Below, piece by piece: positions 9,607 through 18,684 of a DNA stretch of 64,000 bases (position 1 is the first letter of the stretch; every line of letters begins with the position of its first letter). The notes under the pieces are model-generated. The model ran no database searches and had not been told where the DNA came from. It saw only the letters and a list, made by a program, of their open reading frames with translations. Origin of the DNA: Sphingopyxis chilensis (GTDB lineage: Bacteria; Pseudomonadota; Alphaproteobacteria; Sphingomonadales; Sphingomonadaceae). The DNA lies in the NCBI RefSeq assembly GCF_035930445.1, contig NZ_CP142394.1, positions 1,769,501-1,833,500 on the forward strand, in the 5' to 3' direction. The translations under genes were made by a program, and so were the position numbers.

Positions 9607-10647
9607 TTACTTACCCCCAACCGGAACTTCGGTCATCTTGTCACCGCGGGTGATGCGCACCACCGGGCCGGTCGGCACAGCCGCCTGGCGGCCGCCATTG
9701 GACGGGGTATAAACCCCCCGGCTTTCCGGCTGCGGCGTGCGCGGCGAGGTGACGCGGCCGCGTACCGGGATCCAGAAGCGCGAGACGTCGCCGCCGGTCG
9801 TCGCCGACGAGCGGTTGGACGTCGGTCGCGCGGCGGCTTCGGCGAGCATCTTTTTCTCCGCGGCCGTTCCGGCTCCGGCGGGAACATCGATCTCGCCCGA
9901 CGCGATCGCGGCTTCGAGTTCGCCGGCGCTTTCGGCCAGCGGACGGAGCGCGAGCGACAATTTGCCCATATCCTGGGCAACAGCGATCTTTTCGGCAATG
10001 TCCGGCGTGGCTTCGAGCGTTACCGAGCTGAAGGTGCGGACCGGCGTCTTGCCCGTCTCGTCCTCGGCATTATAGCGCTGATCCGTCGCAAGGACGCGAA
10101 CGTTGCGGATGATCGTCTCCGCCGTGAACAATTCCTTGTCCGGGTAGGATGAGGTGTCGGAGTCGACCGATATCCGCTGGGCGAGCATCACATCGACGCG
10201 GTCGCCCGGAAAGACGAAGCCGGCGACGCCCTGTTCGCGCGAGACCTTGACGGTGACCGCACGCATTCCAGGCCCGAGCGCCGCGGCGAGGAAGCCGCGG
10301 TCGTCGGGATGAACCAGGGCGCCCTGCGTGAGCGGCTGCCCGGCCGTGATCGCATGGCGCACGACGGTGCCGACCAGCGTGTTCACGTCGGTCTTGTCCT
10401 TCAGGAAATAGGCTTGCTCGACCAGTTCCTTCGGCCATGGCTGGAACCGGAAGCTGTCGGGGCCGATGATCGTGCCGACCGGCAGTTGCCGCGTCGCGAC
10501 GAGAATCGTCGGGCCAGTGATTTCCGGTGCAGCCGCCGCTCGTGCGGACGGGGCGGCGGCGCCGCGCATCATCTGGTTGACCCCGAACGCCGCGCCGATG
10601 GCAATCACCAGCGCGCCGACGATCAGCATAATCTTTCGCGTATCCAT
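9607..10647 (-). CDS. cpaB: Tad pilus assembly protein CpaB (RcpC)
   Basis: 346 residues. One N-terminal membrane anchor (IMLIVGALVIAIGAAFGV), then an SAF domain at about 50-110 and the CpaB domain through about 230, with GMRAVTVKVSREQGVAGFVFPGD. CpaB is a periplasmic partner of the secretin. The C-terminal 100 residues are low-complexity and Arg/Pro/Thr-rich. The start at 10647 was chosen for GGAGGG upstream, although the spacing is slightly long. Confidence 0.9.
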   Translation of the reverse strand: MDTRKIMLIVGALVIAIGAAFGVNQMMRGAAAPSARAAAAPEITGPTILVATRQLPVGTIIGPDSFRFQPWPKELVEQAYFLKDKTDVNTLVGTVVRHAITAGQPLTQGALVHPDDRGFLAAALGPGMRAVTVKVSREQGVAGFVFPGDRVDVMLAQRISVDSDTSSYPDKELFTAETIIRNVRVLATDQRYNAEDETGKTPVRTFSSVTLEATPDIAEKIAVAQDMGKLSLALRPLAESAGELEAAIASGEIDVPAGAGTAAEKKMLAEAAARPTSNRSSATTGGDVSRFWIPVRGRVTSPRTPQPESRGVYTPSNGGRQAAVPTGPVVRITRGDKMTEVPVGGK

Positions 10648-10701
10648 GACGAGTTGTCGCCCTCCTGCACCCACCAGAGACGGTCGTGCTTTTCCCTCAG
10701 G

Positions 10702-11184
10702 TCATCCGATAACCTGAAACTGGTTAAGATATTGTTGGTGAAGCGCCCAAAGGCCCGCAGCGGCTATGGCGACCCCATAGGGTACCTCGACCGGCTTGTC
10801 CGATGGCCGCAATTTCATATGGATAAGCATCAGGGCTGACAGGATGCCTCCCCCGATCGCCATGATCATCAGCATGGGCAAGAACAGCGGAAGCGGGATC
10901 CACAGCATCACCGCGCCGATCATTTTCACGTCGCCGCCGCCCATCGCGCCGACGGCGAACAAGCCCGCGAAAATCAGAAATACGAGAAGGGCGGCTCCGA
11001 ATTGAACGGGGATCTCGGGCCAGAGCGCGAGTCCCGTCGCGATCCAGAAAGGGATCGCGAGCAGCGCCATCGCCGCGTTGAGCTCGTTTGAAATCGTCCG
11101 CGACCGCACGTCGCTGATTGCCGCTGCAATCATCAGCAGGCCAAGAATGACCATCAGGCCGAGCGAGGTCGCGCTGCTATCCAT
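10702..11184 (-). CDS. cpaA: Prepilin peptidase CpaA (TadV), A24 family
   Basis: 160 residues, nearly all hydrophobic, with four or five membrane helices. The two aspartates of the A24 peptidase active site are visible in AISDVRSRTISN (near residue 25) and in MGGGDVKMIGA, the GxGD motif. It cleaves the leader of Flp prepilin. No flp pilin gene is in this window. It is the first gene of the operon; its promoter must lie in the 98 bases before the divergent dehydrogenase gene. Confidence 0.9.
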   Translation of the reverse strand: MDSSATSLGLMVILGLLMIAAAISDVRSRTISNELNAAMALLAIPFWIATGLALWPEIPVQFGAALLVFLIFAGLFAVGAMGGGDVKMIGAVMLWIPLPLFLPMLMIMAIGGGILSALMLIHMKLRPSDKPVEVPYGVAIAAAGLWALHQQYLNQFQVIG

Positions 11185-11282
11185 TGCCTCCTCCTACGCA
11201 ACATGGCTTACCAAAGAGTAACCATGTTCCGTTCGGCACGGCGGCCTTGCATTCCGCGGTCCAGGGGATATGCGGCGGGACG

Positions 11283-12422
11283 ATGACCGACAGGCCGCCT
11301 TCCGCCACCGATGTCCTGATCGTCGGCGCCGGTATCGCCGGTGCGAGCCTGGCAGCAGCGCTTGCGCCCTGGCGACGCGTCGTGCTGGCGGAATCCGAGG
11401 ACGCGCCCGGCTATCATGCCACCGGCCGGTCGGCGGCGTTCTGGCACGAAACCTATGGCGGGGCGGGGGTGCAGCCCTTGACGCTGGCCTCGCTCGAAAC
11501 ATTGCTGAGGCCCGACCCGGCGTTTTCGGACCATGGCTTTCTGTCGTCGCGCTCGGCGCTGACCGTGGGACGGACATCCGAAGCGGCGGCGGTCGATGCT
11601 TTCACCGCTGAGTTCAAGGCGCGAGGCGTGGAGATCGAGCGGATGTCCGGGGCCGCCCTCGCCGAGCGAATTCCCGGCCTGCGTCCGGAATGGAGCGAAG
11701 CGGCTTATGAAGCCGCATGCCGGGATATCGACGTCGGCGGTCTCCACACAGCCTATCTTCGCGCCGCGAGACGTGCGGGCGCATCGCTGGTGACCCGCGC
11801 TCCGCTGCGCCGCGCCCGCCGCGCCCGCCGCGCGGGCGACGGATGGAGGGTCCAGCTGGGCGACGGCGAGATTGAGGCGGCGGTGATCGTGAACGCCGCG
11901 GGCGCGTGGGCCGATCACGTCGCGGCCGCTTGCGGTGTCGCGCCGGTCGGAATCCAGCCGTATCGGCGGACGGTGCTTCAAGTGCGGCTCGGCGCTGCGG
12001 TGCCAGCCGAACTGCCGTTGGTGATCCACGTCGGCGGGCAATTCTATTTCAAGGGTGAAAGCGAGGGGCGTGTGTGGCTCAGCCCCCACGACGAGACCCC
12101 GACCACGGCGCACGACGTGGCGCCCGAAGACATTGACGTCGCCATCGCGATCGAGCGGATGCAGTCGGTCGTCGATTGGCCGGTGGCCGCCGTGGAGCGC
12201 AAATGGGCCGGCCTGCGCAGCTTCGCCCCCGACCGGCTTCCCGTTTTCGGTCCCGATCGCCACGAAGACCGGTTTGTCTGGTGTGCAGGGCAGGGAGGAT
12301 TCGGCATCCAGACCGCGCCGGCGATTGCGGGGCTGCTCGCGGCGCAATTGGGCGCGCCGGCGCAATTGGGCGCGATCGGGCGGATCGACCCCGTGCCTTT
12401 TACGCCCTCGCGCTTTGCCTGA
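11283..12422 (+). CDS. FAD-dependent D-amino-acid dehydrogenase, DauA-like
   Basis: 379-residue flavoenzyme of the DAO family. The N-terminal dinucleotide-binding motif is GAGIAGAS, followed by GYHATGRSAAFWHETYGG. Later segments RDIDVGGLHTAYLR, VNAAGAWAD, HDVAPEDIDVA, WAGLRSFAPD and GQGGFGIQTAPA all resemble DauA, the D-arginine dehydrogenase that turns D-amino acids into keto acids and passes electrons to the respiratory chain. Resemblance to DauA is seen; the preferred D-amino acid is inferred. The start at 11283 follows GCGGGACG, and upstream in-frame codons look non-coding. There is an Arg-rich insertion (RRARRARRAG) near residue 180. Confidence 0.87.
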   Translation: MTDRPPSATDVLIVGAGIAGASLAAALAPWRRVVLAESEDAPGYHATGRSAAFWHETYGGAGVQPLTLASLETLLRPDPAFSDHGFLSSRSALTVGRTSEAAAVDAFTAEFKARGVEIERMSGAALAERIPGLRPEWSEAAYEAACRDIDVGGLHTAYLRAARRAGASLVTRAPLRRARRARRAGDGWRVQLGDGEIEAAVIVNAAGAWADHVAAACGVAPVGIQPYRRTVLQVRLGAAVPAELPLVIHVGGQFYFKGESEGRVWLSPHDETPTTAHDVAPEDIDVAIAIERMQSVVDWPVAAVERKWAGLRSFAPDRLPVFGPDRHEDRFVWCAGQGGFGIQTAPAIAGLLAAQLGAPAQLGAIGRIDPVPFTPSRFA

Positions 12423-12508
12423 GCCGTTCTTTTCTTGCACGGCGAAGCGATTGAATTAACATATGTTTCGCTCGTCGTCCCCGACGTGGCGCGAATGTGG
12501 AGGATGGC

Positions 12509-12685
12509 ATGACCCATTATTTCGAGATCAAGAAGAACAAGGCGGGCGAATTTGTCGCCTATTTCAAATATAATAGCGAACCGATCTTCTGGACCGAAGG
12601 CTATAGCAGCAAGGCCTCGGCGAAAAACGCGATCGAGTCGATCCTGAAGAACGGACCCGGCGCCGAAGTCCGCGAAACCGAATAG
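12509..12685 (+). CDS. DUF1508/YegP-like small protein
   Basis: 58 residues. The sequence HYFEIKKNKAGEFVAYFKYN then FWTEGYSSKASAKNAIESI is one DUF1508 unit; YegP-type proteins have one or two of these. Function is unknown. GGAGG lies just before the ATG at 12509; an in-frame GTG four codons earlier would include that ribosome site. It has its own 86-base upstream gap after the dehydrogenase gene. Confidence 0.85.
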   Translation: MTHYFEIKKNKAGEFVAYFKYNSEPIFWTEGYSSKASAKNAIESILKNGPGAEVRETE

Positions 12686-12687
12686 AC

Positions 12688-12705
12688 GGGCGCGCGCGGG
12701 CGCCC
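12688..12705. terminator. GC-only hairpin between convergent genes (weak)
   Basis: GGGCGC and GCGCCC pair around six bases just after the DUF1508 stop and before the rnhA stop on the other strand. There is no T run. It is a possible terminator for either gene, but in DNA this GC-rich short stems are common. Confidence 0.3.
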
Positions 12706-12720
12706 CACCGGCCAACCAGA

Positions 12721-13179
12721 TCAGCGCGCCCGCGCGATTTCCAGCGCGGCGTCGCTGGCGAGCTGGTCGGCCAGCTCATTGTCGCCGTGCCCGGCATGGC
12801 CCTTGACCCAGAGCCATTCGACCTTGTGCCGCGTGGCTTCCTTGATCAGCCGTTGCCACAGGTCGGCATTGGCGACGGGCTTTTTCGCGGCGGTCTTCCA
12901 GCCGTTTTTCTGCCAGCCGAAAATCCATTTGGTGATACCGTCGCGGACGTAGACGCTGTCGGTCGAGAGTTCGACGTTGCAACTGCGCTTGAGCGCGGCG
13001 AGCGCCTCGATCGCCGCCATCAGCTCCATGCGGTTATTCGTCGTGTCGGGTTCGCCCCCGGACAGCGTCTTGACGACATCGCCCCAGCGCAGCACCGCGC
13101 CCCAGCCGCCGGGACCGGGATTGCCCTTGCACGCTCCGTCGGTGGCGACAATCACGGTCTTGGCGGTGCTTGTCGTCAT
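12721..13179 (-). CDS. rnhA: Ribonuclease HI
   Basis: 152 residues, the normal length. It removes the RNA strand of RNA-DNA hybrids. The DEDD active site is intact: Asp14 in [12 protein letters not shown], Glu52 in NRMEL, Asp74 in STDS and Asp133 in HGDNELAD. The ATG at 13179 overlaps the thrB stop (ATGA). The open frame runs far upstream of this ATG, but only through thrB shadow sequence. Confidence 0.95.
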   Translation of the reverse strand: MTTSTAKTVIVATDGACKGNPGPGGWGAVLRWGDVVKTLSGGEPDTTNNRMELMAAIEALAALKRSCNVELSTDSVYVRDGITKWIFGWQKNGWKTAAKKPVANADLWQRLIKEATRHKVEWLWVKGHAGHGDNELADQLASDAALEIARAR

Positions 13180-14138
13180 GCGAACGCGAACAGGCTGGCG
13201 GCGTCGGCGGCGCGATAGCGCTGCAGACGGGCGAGGAAGGGCGATGGATCCTTGCGCGTGACGAGCGCGTCGGCGGGTGTGTGCACCCAATCGTGCGCGC
13301 GGGTCAGCAGGAAACGGAGCGACGCCCCGCGTGCGAGCAGGGGCAGCGCGGCGATCTCTGCGTCCGTCAACGATATTTCCCGTAAATAGCCGCGCATCAG
13401 CGCGCGTGCGCGCGCCGGATCGCACTGGCTGCCGTCGGTCGAAAAGGTCCATGACGCGTGGGTTATAGCCAGATCATAGGCGCGAAAATCGCTAGCCGCG
13501 AAATAGAAGTCGATGAGGCCGGTGACGCGGTCGCCGAGCATCAGGACATTGTCGGGGAACAGGTCGGCATGGATGACGTGCGCGGGCAAGCCGCTCGGCC
13601 AGCGCGCGTCGAGATGCCCAAGCTCCTCATCGACGATTGCCTGCAATCCCGGGAGCACGACATCGAGATTTCCCGCCCCTTCGGCCACGGCGCGCCAATG
13701 ATCGTGACCCATGCTGTTTTCGCGTCCACCGGCATAGGACTCGAGCGCGCGATGCATCGTGCCGAGCGCCGCACCGGCGGCTTCGCACTGTTCCGATGTC
13801 GGCTGGGTCAGCGAAATGCCCTGAAGAAATTGGATGAGGCAGGCGGAGCGCCCCGAAATCTGCTGGATGGCGATACCCGTTCGATCGCGGATCATGGCCG
13901 GAACGGGGCAATTCTGGCCGGCGAGATGATCGAGCAGATCGACAAAGAACGGCAGGTCGCCTTCGCTGACGCGCTTTTCGTAGAGCGTCAGGATAAAGCG
14001 CCCGCCGGTGGTCTCGAGCAGGAAATTGCTGTTCTCGACGCCCTCGGCAATGCCCTTGCACGACACGACGGTACCGATGTCGTAGCGGGACACCAGTGCT
14101 GCGAGATCGTCGGGCTCGACGTGGGTATAGACCGCCAT
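13176..14138 (-). CDS. thrB: Homoserine kinase (choline-kinase-like type)
   Basis: 320 residues. This is the ThrB found in alphaproteobacteria and pseudomonads, related to aminoglycoside phosphotransferases and not to the GHMP kinases. It phosphorylates homoserine on the way to threonine. Catalytic [11 protein letters not shown] and metal-binding GLIDFYFA are visible in the second half, and MAVYTHV begins the protein. The start codon shares one base with the ispH stop (TGATG), and its own stop overlaps rnhA, so ispH, thrB and rnhA are one transcription unit. Confidence 0.94.
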   Translation of the reverse strand: MAVYTHVEPDDLAALVSRYDIGTVVSCKGIAEGVENSNFLLETTGGRFILTLYEKRVSEGDLPFFVDLLDHLAGQNCPVPAMIRDRTGIAIQQISGRSACLIQFLQGISLTQPTSEQCEAAGAALGTMHRALESYAGGRENSMGHDHWRAVAEGAGNLDVVLPGLQAIVDEELGHLDARWPSGLPAHVIHADLFPDNVLMLGDRVTGLIDFYFAASDFRAYDLAITHASWTFSTDGSQCDPARARALMRGYLREISLTDAEIAALPLLARGASLRFLLTRAHDWVHTPADALVTRKDPSPFLARLQRYRAADAASLFAFA

Positions 14139-15118
14139 CAGGCCGCTTCGAGTCCGCGCGGCAACTTGAAGATCATATGCTCTTCGGCGGTGACGACGAT
14201 ATCCTCGACGACCGGGCGAATGGCGGCGACAGCGTCGATGACTTCGCGGACCAGCGTCTCCGGCGCGCTGGCCCCGGCGGTGATGCCGAGCGTCGAAATA
14301 TCTTCCAGCCAGGCCCGATCGACATCGGTGCCGCGCTGGACGAGATGCGCGGGCGTCCCCAGCCGTTCGGCCACCTCGACCAGGCGGAGGCTGTTCGAGC
14401 TGTTGGGCGCCCCGATCACGATCATGCGGTCGCATTCGCCCGCGATCGCCTTCACCGCGTCCTGACGGTTCGACGTGGCGTAGCAGATGTCCTCGCCACG
14501 CGGGCCGCTGATCGCGGGAAAGCGGTGCTGCAATGCTGCGATGATGTCCCGCGTGTCGTCGACAGAGAGTGTCGTCTGGGTCAGGTATGACAGCATCGCG
14601 GGATCGCTCGGTGTCAGTGCGGCGACATCGTCCACCGATTCCACCAGCGACATCGCGCCCTCGGGGAGCTGGCCCAGCGTGCCGACGACTTCGGGGTGGC
14701 CCGCGTGTCCGACAAAGACGATGTGCCTCCCGGATTCATGCGCGCGCTCGGCTTGCCGATGCACCTTGGATACCAAAGGACAGGTCGCGTCTATATAATC
14801 GAGCCCGCGCATCTCGGCCTTTGCCGGCACGGCTTTGGGGACGCCATGCGCGCTGAACACCACCGGAACGCCATCGGGGACCTGGTCGAGCGATTCGACG
14901 AAAATCGCTCCCTGCTCTTTAAGCGAGTCAACGACATAGCGGTTGTGCACGATCTCGTGACGGACGTAGACGGGCTCGCCATATTTTTGCAACGCGAGTT
15001 CGACGATGCGGATCGCGCGATCGACGCCGGCACAGAAACCGCGCGGCGCGGCAATCAAAACCTTGAGTTCTGCCGCTTCGTGGCCGGACGTGGGCGTCGT
15101 CGGATGGGGTGCGTTCAT
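14138..15118 (-). CDS. ispH: 4-hydroxy-3-methylbut-2-enyl diphosphate reductase
   Basis: 326 residues. Last enzyme of the MEP isoprenoid pathway; it makes IPP and DMAPP with a 4Fe-4S cluster. The three cluster Cys are in [11 protein letters not shown] (Cys29), [11 protein letters not shown] and [10 protein letters not shown]. Other family signatures, [13 protein letters not shown] and [13 protein letters not shown], are present. First gene of the ispH-thrB-rnhA unit, read away from the lipoprotein gene at 15293. Confidence 0.96.
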   Translation of the reverse strand: MNAPHPTTPTSGHEAAELKVLIAAPRGFCAGVDRAIRIVELALQKYGEPVYVRHEIVHNRYVVDSLKEQGAIFVESLDQVPDGVPVVFSAHGVPKAVPAKAEMRGLDYIDATCPLVSKVHRQAERAHESGRHIVFVGHAGHPEVVGTLGQLPEGAMSLVESVDDVAALTPSDPAMLSYLTQTTLSVDDTRDIIAALQHRFPAISGPRGEDICYATSNRQDAVKAIAGECDRMIVIGAPNSSNSLRLVEVAERLGTPAHLVQRGTDVDRAWLEDISTLGITAGASAPETLVREVIDAVAAIRPVVEDIVVTAEEHMIFKLPRGLEAA

Positions 15119-15292
15119 GATGCGCGCGCTCTAGCGCAGCAAGTCCCATGGGGTAAAGCCGCTTCGTCCCTGGTGTCTTTGTCGTTCTCTTTGTTGCGCC
15201 TCGTTCATCGCACCGATAAGAAGCGGCGCGCATGAAGCGGGATCAATCGTCCCGGACTTGTCCGTGCGCCTTATTTGGAAAGCCCGATTATC

Positions 15293-15964
15293 ATGATGTC
15301 CACTTCGTTTCCGTCCCGTAAGTTCCTGGCCATGCTGTGCGGCGCGGCGGCCATGGCGACGGTGGCGGGCTGTGCGAAGGACAATGAAATCGACGTCTCG
15401 GGCGGCGTCGGCATCACCGCGACGCGCAGCGCCTGTCCGGCGGTCGCTGTGCCGCTGCACACCGGCGATATCACGCTGTTCGATCCCGCGACGAGCCGCG
15501 ATGCGAGCGCGGTCGATGTCGTCGCCGCGATTACCAATGTGACGCCGCAGTGCAACGACACGGGTGAGAAAGTCTATCAGCTCGCGAGTTTCGATGTTGT
15601 CGCGACGCGCCGCGATGCCGGACCGGCGCGCACTGTGACGCTGCCCTATTACGCCACGGTGTTGCAGGGCGGGACTGCGGTGGTTGCAAAGCGCCTGGGC
15701 AATGTCGCTGTGACTTTTGCGGAAGGGCAGGTGCGCGGCACCGGGCGCGGGCAGGCTTCGGCTTATGTCGATCGCGCCGCGGCGACGCTGCCCGCCGATA
15801 TCCAGGAACGCATCACGCGCAAGCGCAAGGCGGGGGACCAGGACGCCGCGATTGACCCGCTCAGCCTTCCCGAAGTGCGCGCGGCGGTGCAGCGCGCCAG
15901 TTTTGAACTGCTCGTCGGCTTTCAGCTGACGCAGGATCAGCTCGAATATAACGTCCGACGATAG
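15293..15964 (+). CDS. Lipoprotein of unknown function
   Basis: 223 residues with a lipoprotein signal ending in MATVAGC, so it should be lipid-anchored in the envelope. The rest has no long hydrophobic segment; four further Cys-bearing or charged patches include a basic region ERITRKRKAGDQ near residue 180. I do not recognise the family. The start could be either of two adjacent ATGs (15293 or 15296); a TTG six codons upstream is less likely. Confidence 0.75.
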   Translation: MMSTSFPSRKFLAMLCGAAAMATVAGCAKDNEIDVSGGVGITATRSACPAVAVPLHTGDITLFDPATSRDASAVDVVAAITNVTPQCNDTGEKVYQLASFDVVATRRDAGPARTVTLPYYATVLQGGTAVVAKRLGNVAVTFAEGQVRGTGRGQASAYVDRAAATLPADIQERITRKRKAGDQDAAIDPLSLPEVRAAVQRASFELLVGFQLTQDQLEYNVRR

Positions 15965-16002
15965 GCCTCGCGGCGGCGTAGCCACGCCGTTCGCCTCTTC
16001 AC

Positions 16003-16035
16003 GCCCTGCGCGCCGCCCGGTGACGCAGGGCTTTT
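16003..16035 (+). terminator. Rho-independent-like terminator after the lipoprotein gene
   Basis: GCCCTGCG (16003-16010) pairs with CGCAGGGC (16024-16031) around a 13-base loop, followed by TTTT. It lies 39 bases after the lipoprotein stop and before argS. Confidence 0.55.
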
Positions 16036-16100
16036 CGCGTGCCGCAAGCTGGGATAGGGCGCGCGCAAGACTTTTCCCGATCCAAGATAGGCCAAGCCCC

Positions 16101-17828
16101 GTGACCCTGTTCAGCCGTTTTTCCGACCATATCGGCACCGCGCTCGATGCGCTCGCCGCCCGCGACGCCTTGCCCGCCGGCCTCGACCGCGGCGCGATCA
16201 GCGTCGAACCGCCGCGCGACCCCGCGCACGGCGACGTCGCGACCAATGCCGCCATGGTGCTTGCGAAGCCCGCGGGAATGAACCCGCGTGCGCTTGCCGA
16301 CCTGCTCGTCGGTGAACTCGGCAAGCTCGATGAGGTGACCGAGGCGAGCGTCGCCGGCCCCGGCTTCATCAATCTGCGCCTTGCCGACGACAGCTGGCGC
16401 GACGAACTGGCGCTGATCTTCAGCGAAGGCGGCGACTACGGTCGATCGACGATGGGGCAGGGGCGGCGCGTCAACGTCGAATATGTCTCGGCCAATCCCA
16501 CGGGCCCGATGCACGTCGGCCATTGTCGCGGCGCCGTCGTCGGCGACGCGCTCGCCGCGCTGCTCGAATATGCGGGGCACGAAGTGATCCGCGAATATTA
16601 CGTCAACGACGCCGGCGCGCAGGTCGATGTGCTCGCAAGATCGGTGCACATGCGGTACCGCGAGGCGCTCGGCGAGGAGATCGGGGCGATTCCCGAGGGG
16701 CTCTATCCCGGCGACTATCTGAAACCCGTCGGCGGCAAGCTGGCGGCCGAGCATGGCGACCGCTTCGTCGATGCGCCCGAAAGCGCATGGCTCGGCCTGT
16801 TCCGCGCCGAAGCGGTCAGCGCGATGATGGATATGATCCGCGCCGACCTGGCCAAGCTCGGCATCCATCACGACCTTTTCTCCTCCGAAGCCGAGCTGCA
16901 GGCCGAGGGCAAACCCGCCGCCGCTGAAAAATGGCTGCGCGATCATGATCTCGTCTACGACGGCCTGCTCGAAGCCCCGAAAGGCGAAACGCCCGAGGAT
17001 TGGGAGCCGGTCGAGCTGCCGTTGTTCCGCTCGACCCGGTTCGGCGACGACCAGGACCGCCCGATCAAGAAGTCGGACGGCAGCTGGACCTATTTTGGCG
17101 CCGACCTCGCCTATCATTTCCAGAAAAGCCAGAATGCCGACGAGCTGATCGACATCTGGGGCGCCGACCATGCGGGCACAGTGAAGCGGATCAAGGCCGC
17201 GGTCGCGGCACTCACCGGCGGCAAGACCCGTTTCGACGTCAAGCTGGTGCAGATGGTCCGCCTGCTCAAGAATGGCGAGCCGTTCAAGATGTCGAAGCGT
17301 GCGGGCAATTTCGTCACGCTCGCCGATGTCGTCGAAGAGGTCGGCAAGGATGCGGTGCGCTTCACCATGCTGACGCGCAAGGCCGACGCGCAGATGGACT
17401 TCGACTTCGCCAAGGTCGTCGAGGCGTCGCGCGACAATCCCGTCTGGTATCTGCAATATGCCAACGCCCGGATTGCGCGCCTGCGCAAGAAGGCCGCCGA
17501 AGCGGGGATCGACTTGCCGGCACCGGCTCCCGCACGGCTGAGCGCGCATGAGTTGGGGCTGATCAAGCTGCTCGCGCAATTCCCGCGCACGGTCGAAGCG
17601 TCGGCGTCGGCGCGCGAGCCGCACCGGATCGCATTCTTTCTGGCCGACGTCGCTGCGGCGTTCCACGCCTGGTATAATCTGGGCAACGACGACCCGTCCG
17701 CGCGCATCGTGCTCGACAATGACCCCGAACTGACCGCGACGCGGCTTTATTTGGCCGACGGAATCGGGCAGGTTATCCGCAACGGGCTCTCCCTGATGGG
17801 GGTTGAGGCGCTCGAGGAGATGAATTGA
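16101..17828 (+). CDS. argS: Arginyl-tRNA synthetase
   Basis: 575 residues from a GTG start (VTLFSRFSDHIGTALDAL), matching the usual N-terminus; the 27 codons before it look non-coding. Class I synthetase charging tRNA-Arg. The HIGH motif is GPMHVGHCRG and the KMSKS motif is FKMSKRAG; the C-terminal DALR anticodon-binding domain covers about the last 120 residues. It heads a plus-strand run to tatC, and its stop shares a base with the next start (TGATG). Confidence 0.95.
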   Translation: MTLFSRFSDHIGTALDALAARDALPAGLDRGAISVEPPRDPAHGDVATNAAMVLAKPAGMNPRALADLLVGELGKLDEVTEASVAGPGFINLRLADDSWRDELALIFSEGGDYGRSTMGQGRRVNVEYVSANPTGPMHVGHCRGAVVGDALAALLEYAGHEVIREYYVNDAGAQVDVLARSVHMRYREALGEEIGAIPEGLYPGDYLKPVGGKLAAEHGDRFVDAPESAWLGLFRAEAVSAMMDMIRADLAKLGIHHDLFSSEAELQAEGKPAAAEKWLRDHDLVYDGLLEAPKGETPEDWEPVELPLFRSTRFGDDQDRPIKKSDGSWTYFGADLAYHFQKSQNADELIDIWGADHAGTVKRIKAAVAALTGGKTRFDVKLVQMVRLLKNGEPFKMSKRAGNFVTLADVVEEVGKDAVRFTMLTRKADAQMDFDFAKVVEASRDNPVWYLQYANARIARLRKKAAEAGIDLPAPAPARLSAHELGLIKLLAQFPRTVEASASAREPHRIAFFLADVAAAFHAWYNLGNDDPSARIVLDNDPELTATRLYLADGIGQVIRNGLSLMGVEALEEMN

Positions 17829-18577
17829 TGGCCGAGGGGAAGGATGCGGGGCAGGGCGAGACGGGGCTTGGCCTCGATGACGAGGATCGGCTGCCCTGGC
17901 TCGAAGCGGCCGACGGGTTCGAGGAAGATGGCGAGGTTTCGCCAGTCCGGTTGCTCGTCATGGTCCTTGGTGGGTTGCTCCTGATCGGCGCGGTGCTTGG
18001 CGGCCTTTGGTGGGTTCAGAACGGCGGCGCGCGCGGCAAGGGCGAACTGATCGCCGCGGAGCAGGGGGGGTACAAGATAGCCCCCAAGAGTGATGGCGCG
18101 AAAACCTTTGAAGGAGAGGGCGATGCCGCCTTTTCCGCCAGCGAGGGCGCGCAGCCAGCGGGCAAGGTCGACCCGGCGCGGATGCCCGAAGAACCCGCTG
18201 TGACGCCGGCGGAACGCGAGGCGGCCGCCAAGAAGGCAGCCGCCGAAAAGAAAGCCCCCGCTAAGGCCGCTACCGGCGGCAAGTCCAGCCCGGCCGCTCC
18301 GGCCAAGGCGGACGAGAGCACGCCGGCGGCGCCTGCATCGGGAACGGCGATGATCCAGCTCGGCGCGTTCAGCAGCGAGGGAGCGGCCGTGAAGGCATGG
18401 ACCAACCTGTCGAAGCGTTTTGCCTATCTGGCCGAACTCAATAAATCGGTTTCGCCCGCCAAGGTCGGCGACGGAACCGTCTATCGCCTGCGCGTGTCGG
18501 CAGGAACGGCCGCCAACGCGTCGAATTTATGCGGAAAATTGCGTGTTGCGGGTGAAAATTGCGTCGTCGTCCGCTGA
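17828..18577 (+). CDS. SPOR-domain membrane protein
   Basis: 249 residues: short acidic cytoplasmic N-terminus, one membrane helix at about 42-65, an Ala/Lys/Pro-rich periplasmic linker, and a C-terminal SPOR domain from about residue 175 (MIQLGAFSSEGAAVKAWTNL). SPOR domains bind septal peptidoglycan stripped of stem peptides, so a cell-division role is likely. Overlap with argS by one base shows co-transcription. Confidence 0.9.
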   Translation: MAEGKDAGQGETGLGLDDEDRLPWLEAADGFEEDGEVSPVRLLVMVLGGLLLIGAVLGGLWWVQNGGARGKGELIAAEQGGYKIAPKSDGAKTFEGEGDAAFSASEGAQPAGKVDPARMPEEPAVTPAEREAAAKKAAAEKKAPAKAATGGKSSPAAPAKADESTPAAPASGTAMIQLGAFSSEGAAVKAWTNLSKRFAYLAELNKSVSPAKVGDGTVYRLRVSAGTAANASNLCGKLRVAGENCVVVR

Positions 18578-18684
18578 TTCGGCCCGCTTGGCCGCAGACT
18601 CCGTTGGTGCAATCCCGTCGCTATGGCATGTTACCGTGCTGGTCGTTGCCTGAGGGGGCGGCGACCGATGGAGTTTGAAGGACG

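Noticed and set aside
11210..11226. TTACCAAAGAGTAAC before cpaA as a CtrA box
   Set aside because: Half-sites deviate (TTAC, GTAAC) and the spacing is six; too weak to list, though pilus operons are often CtrA targets.
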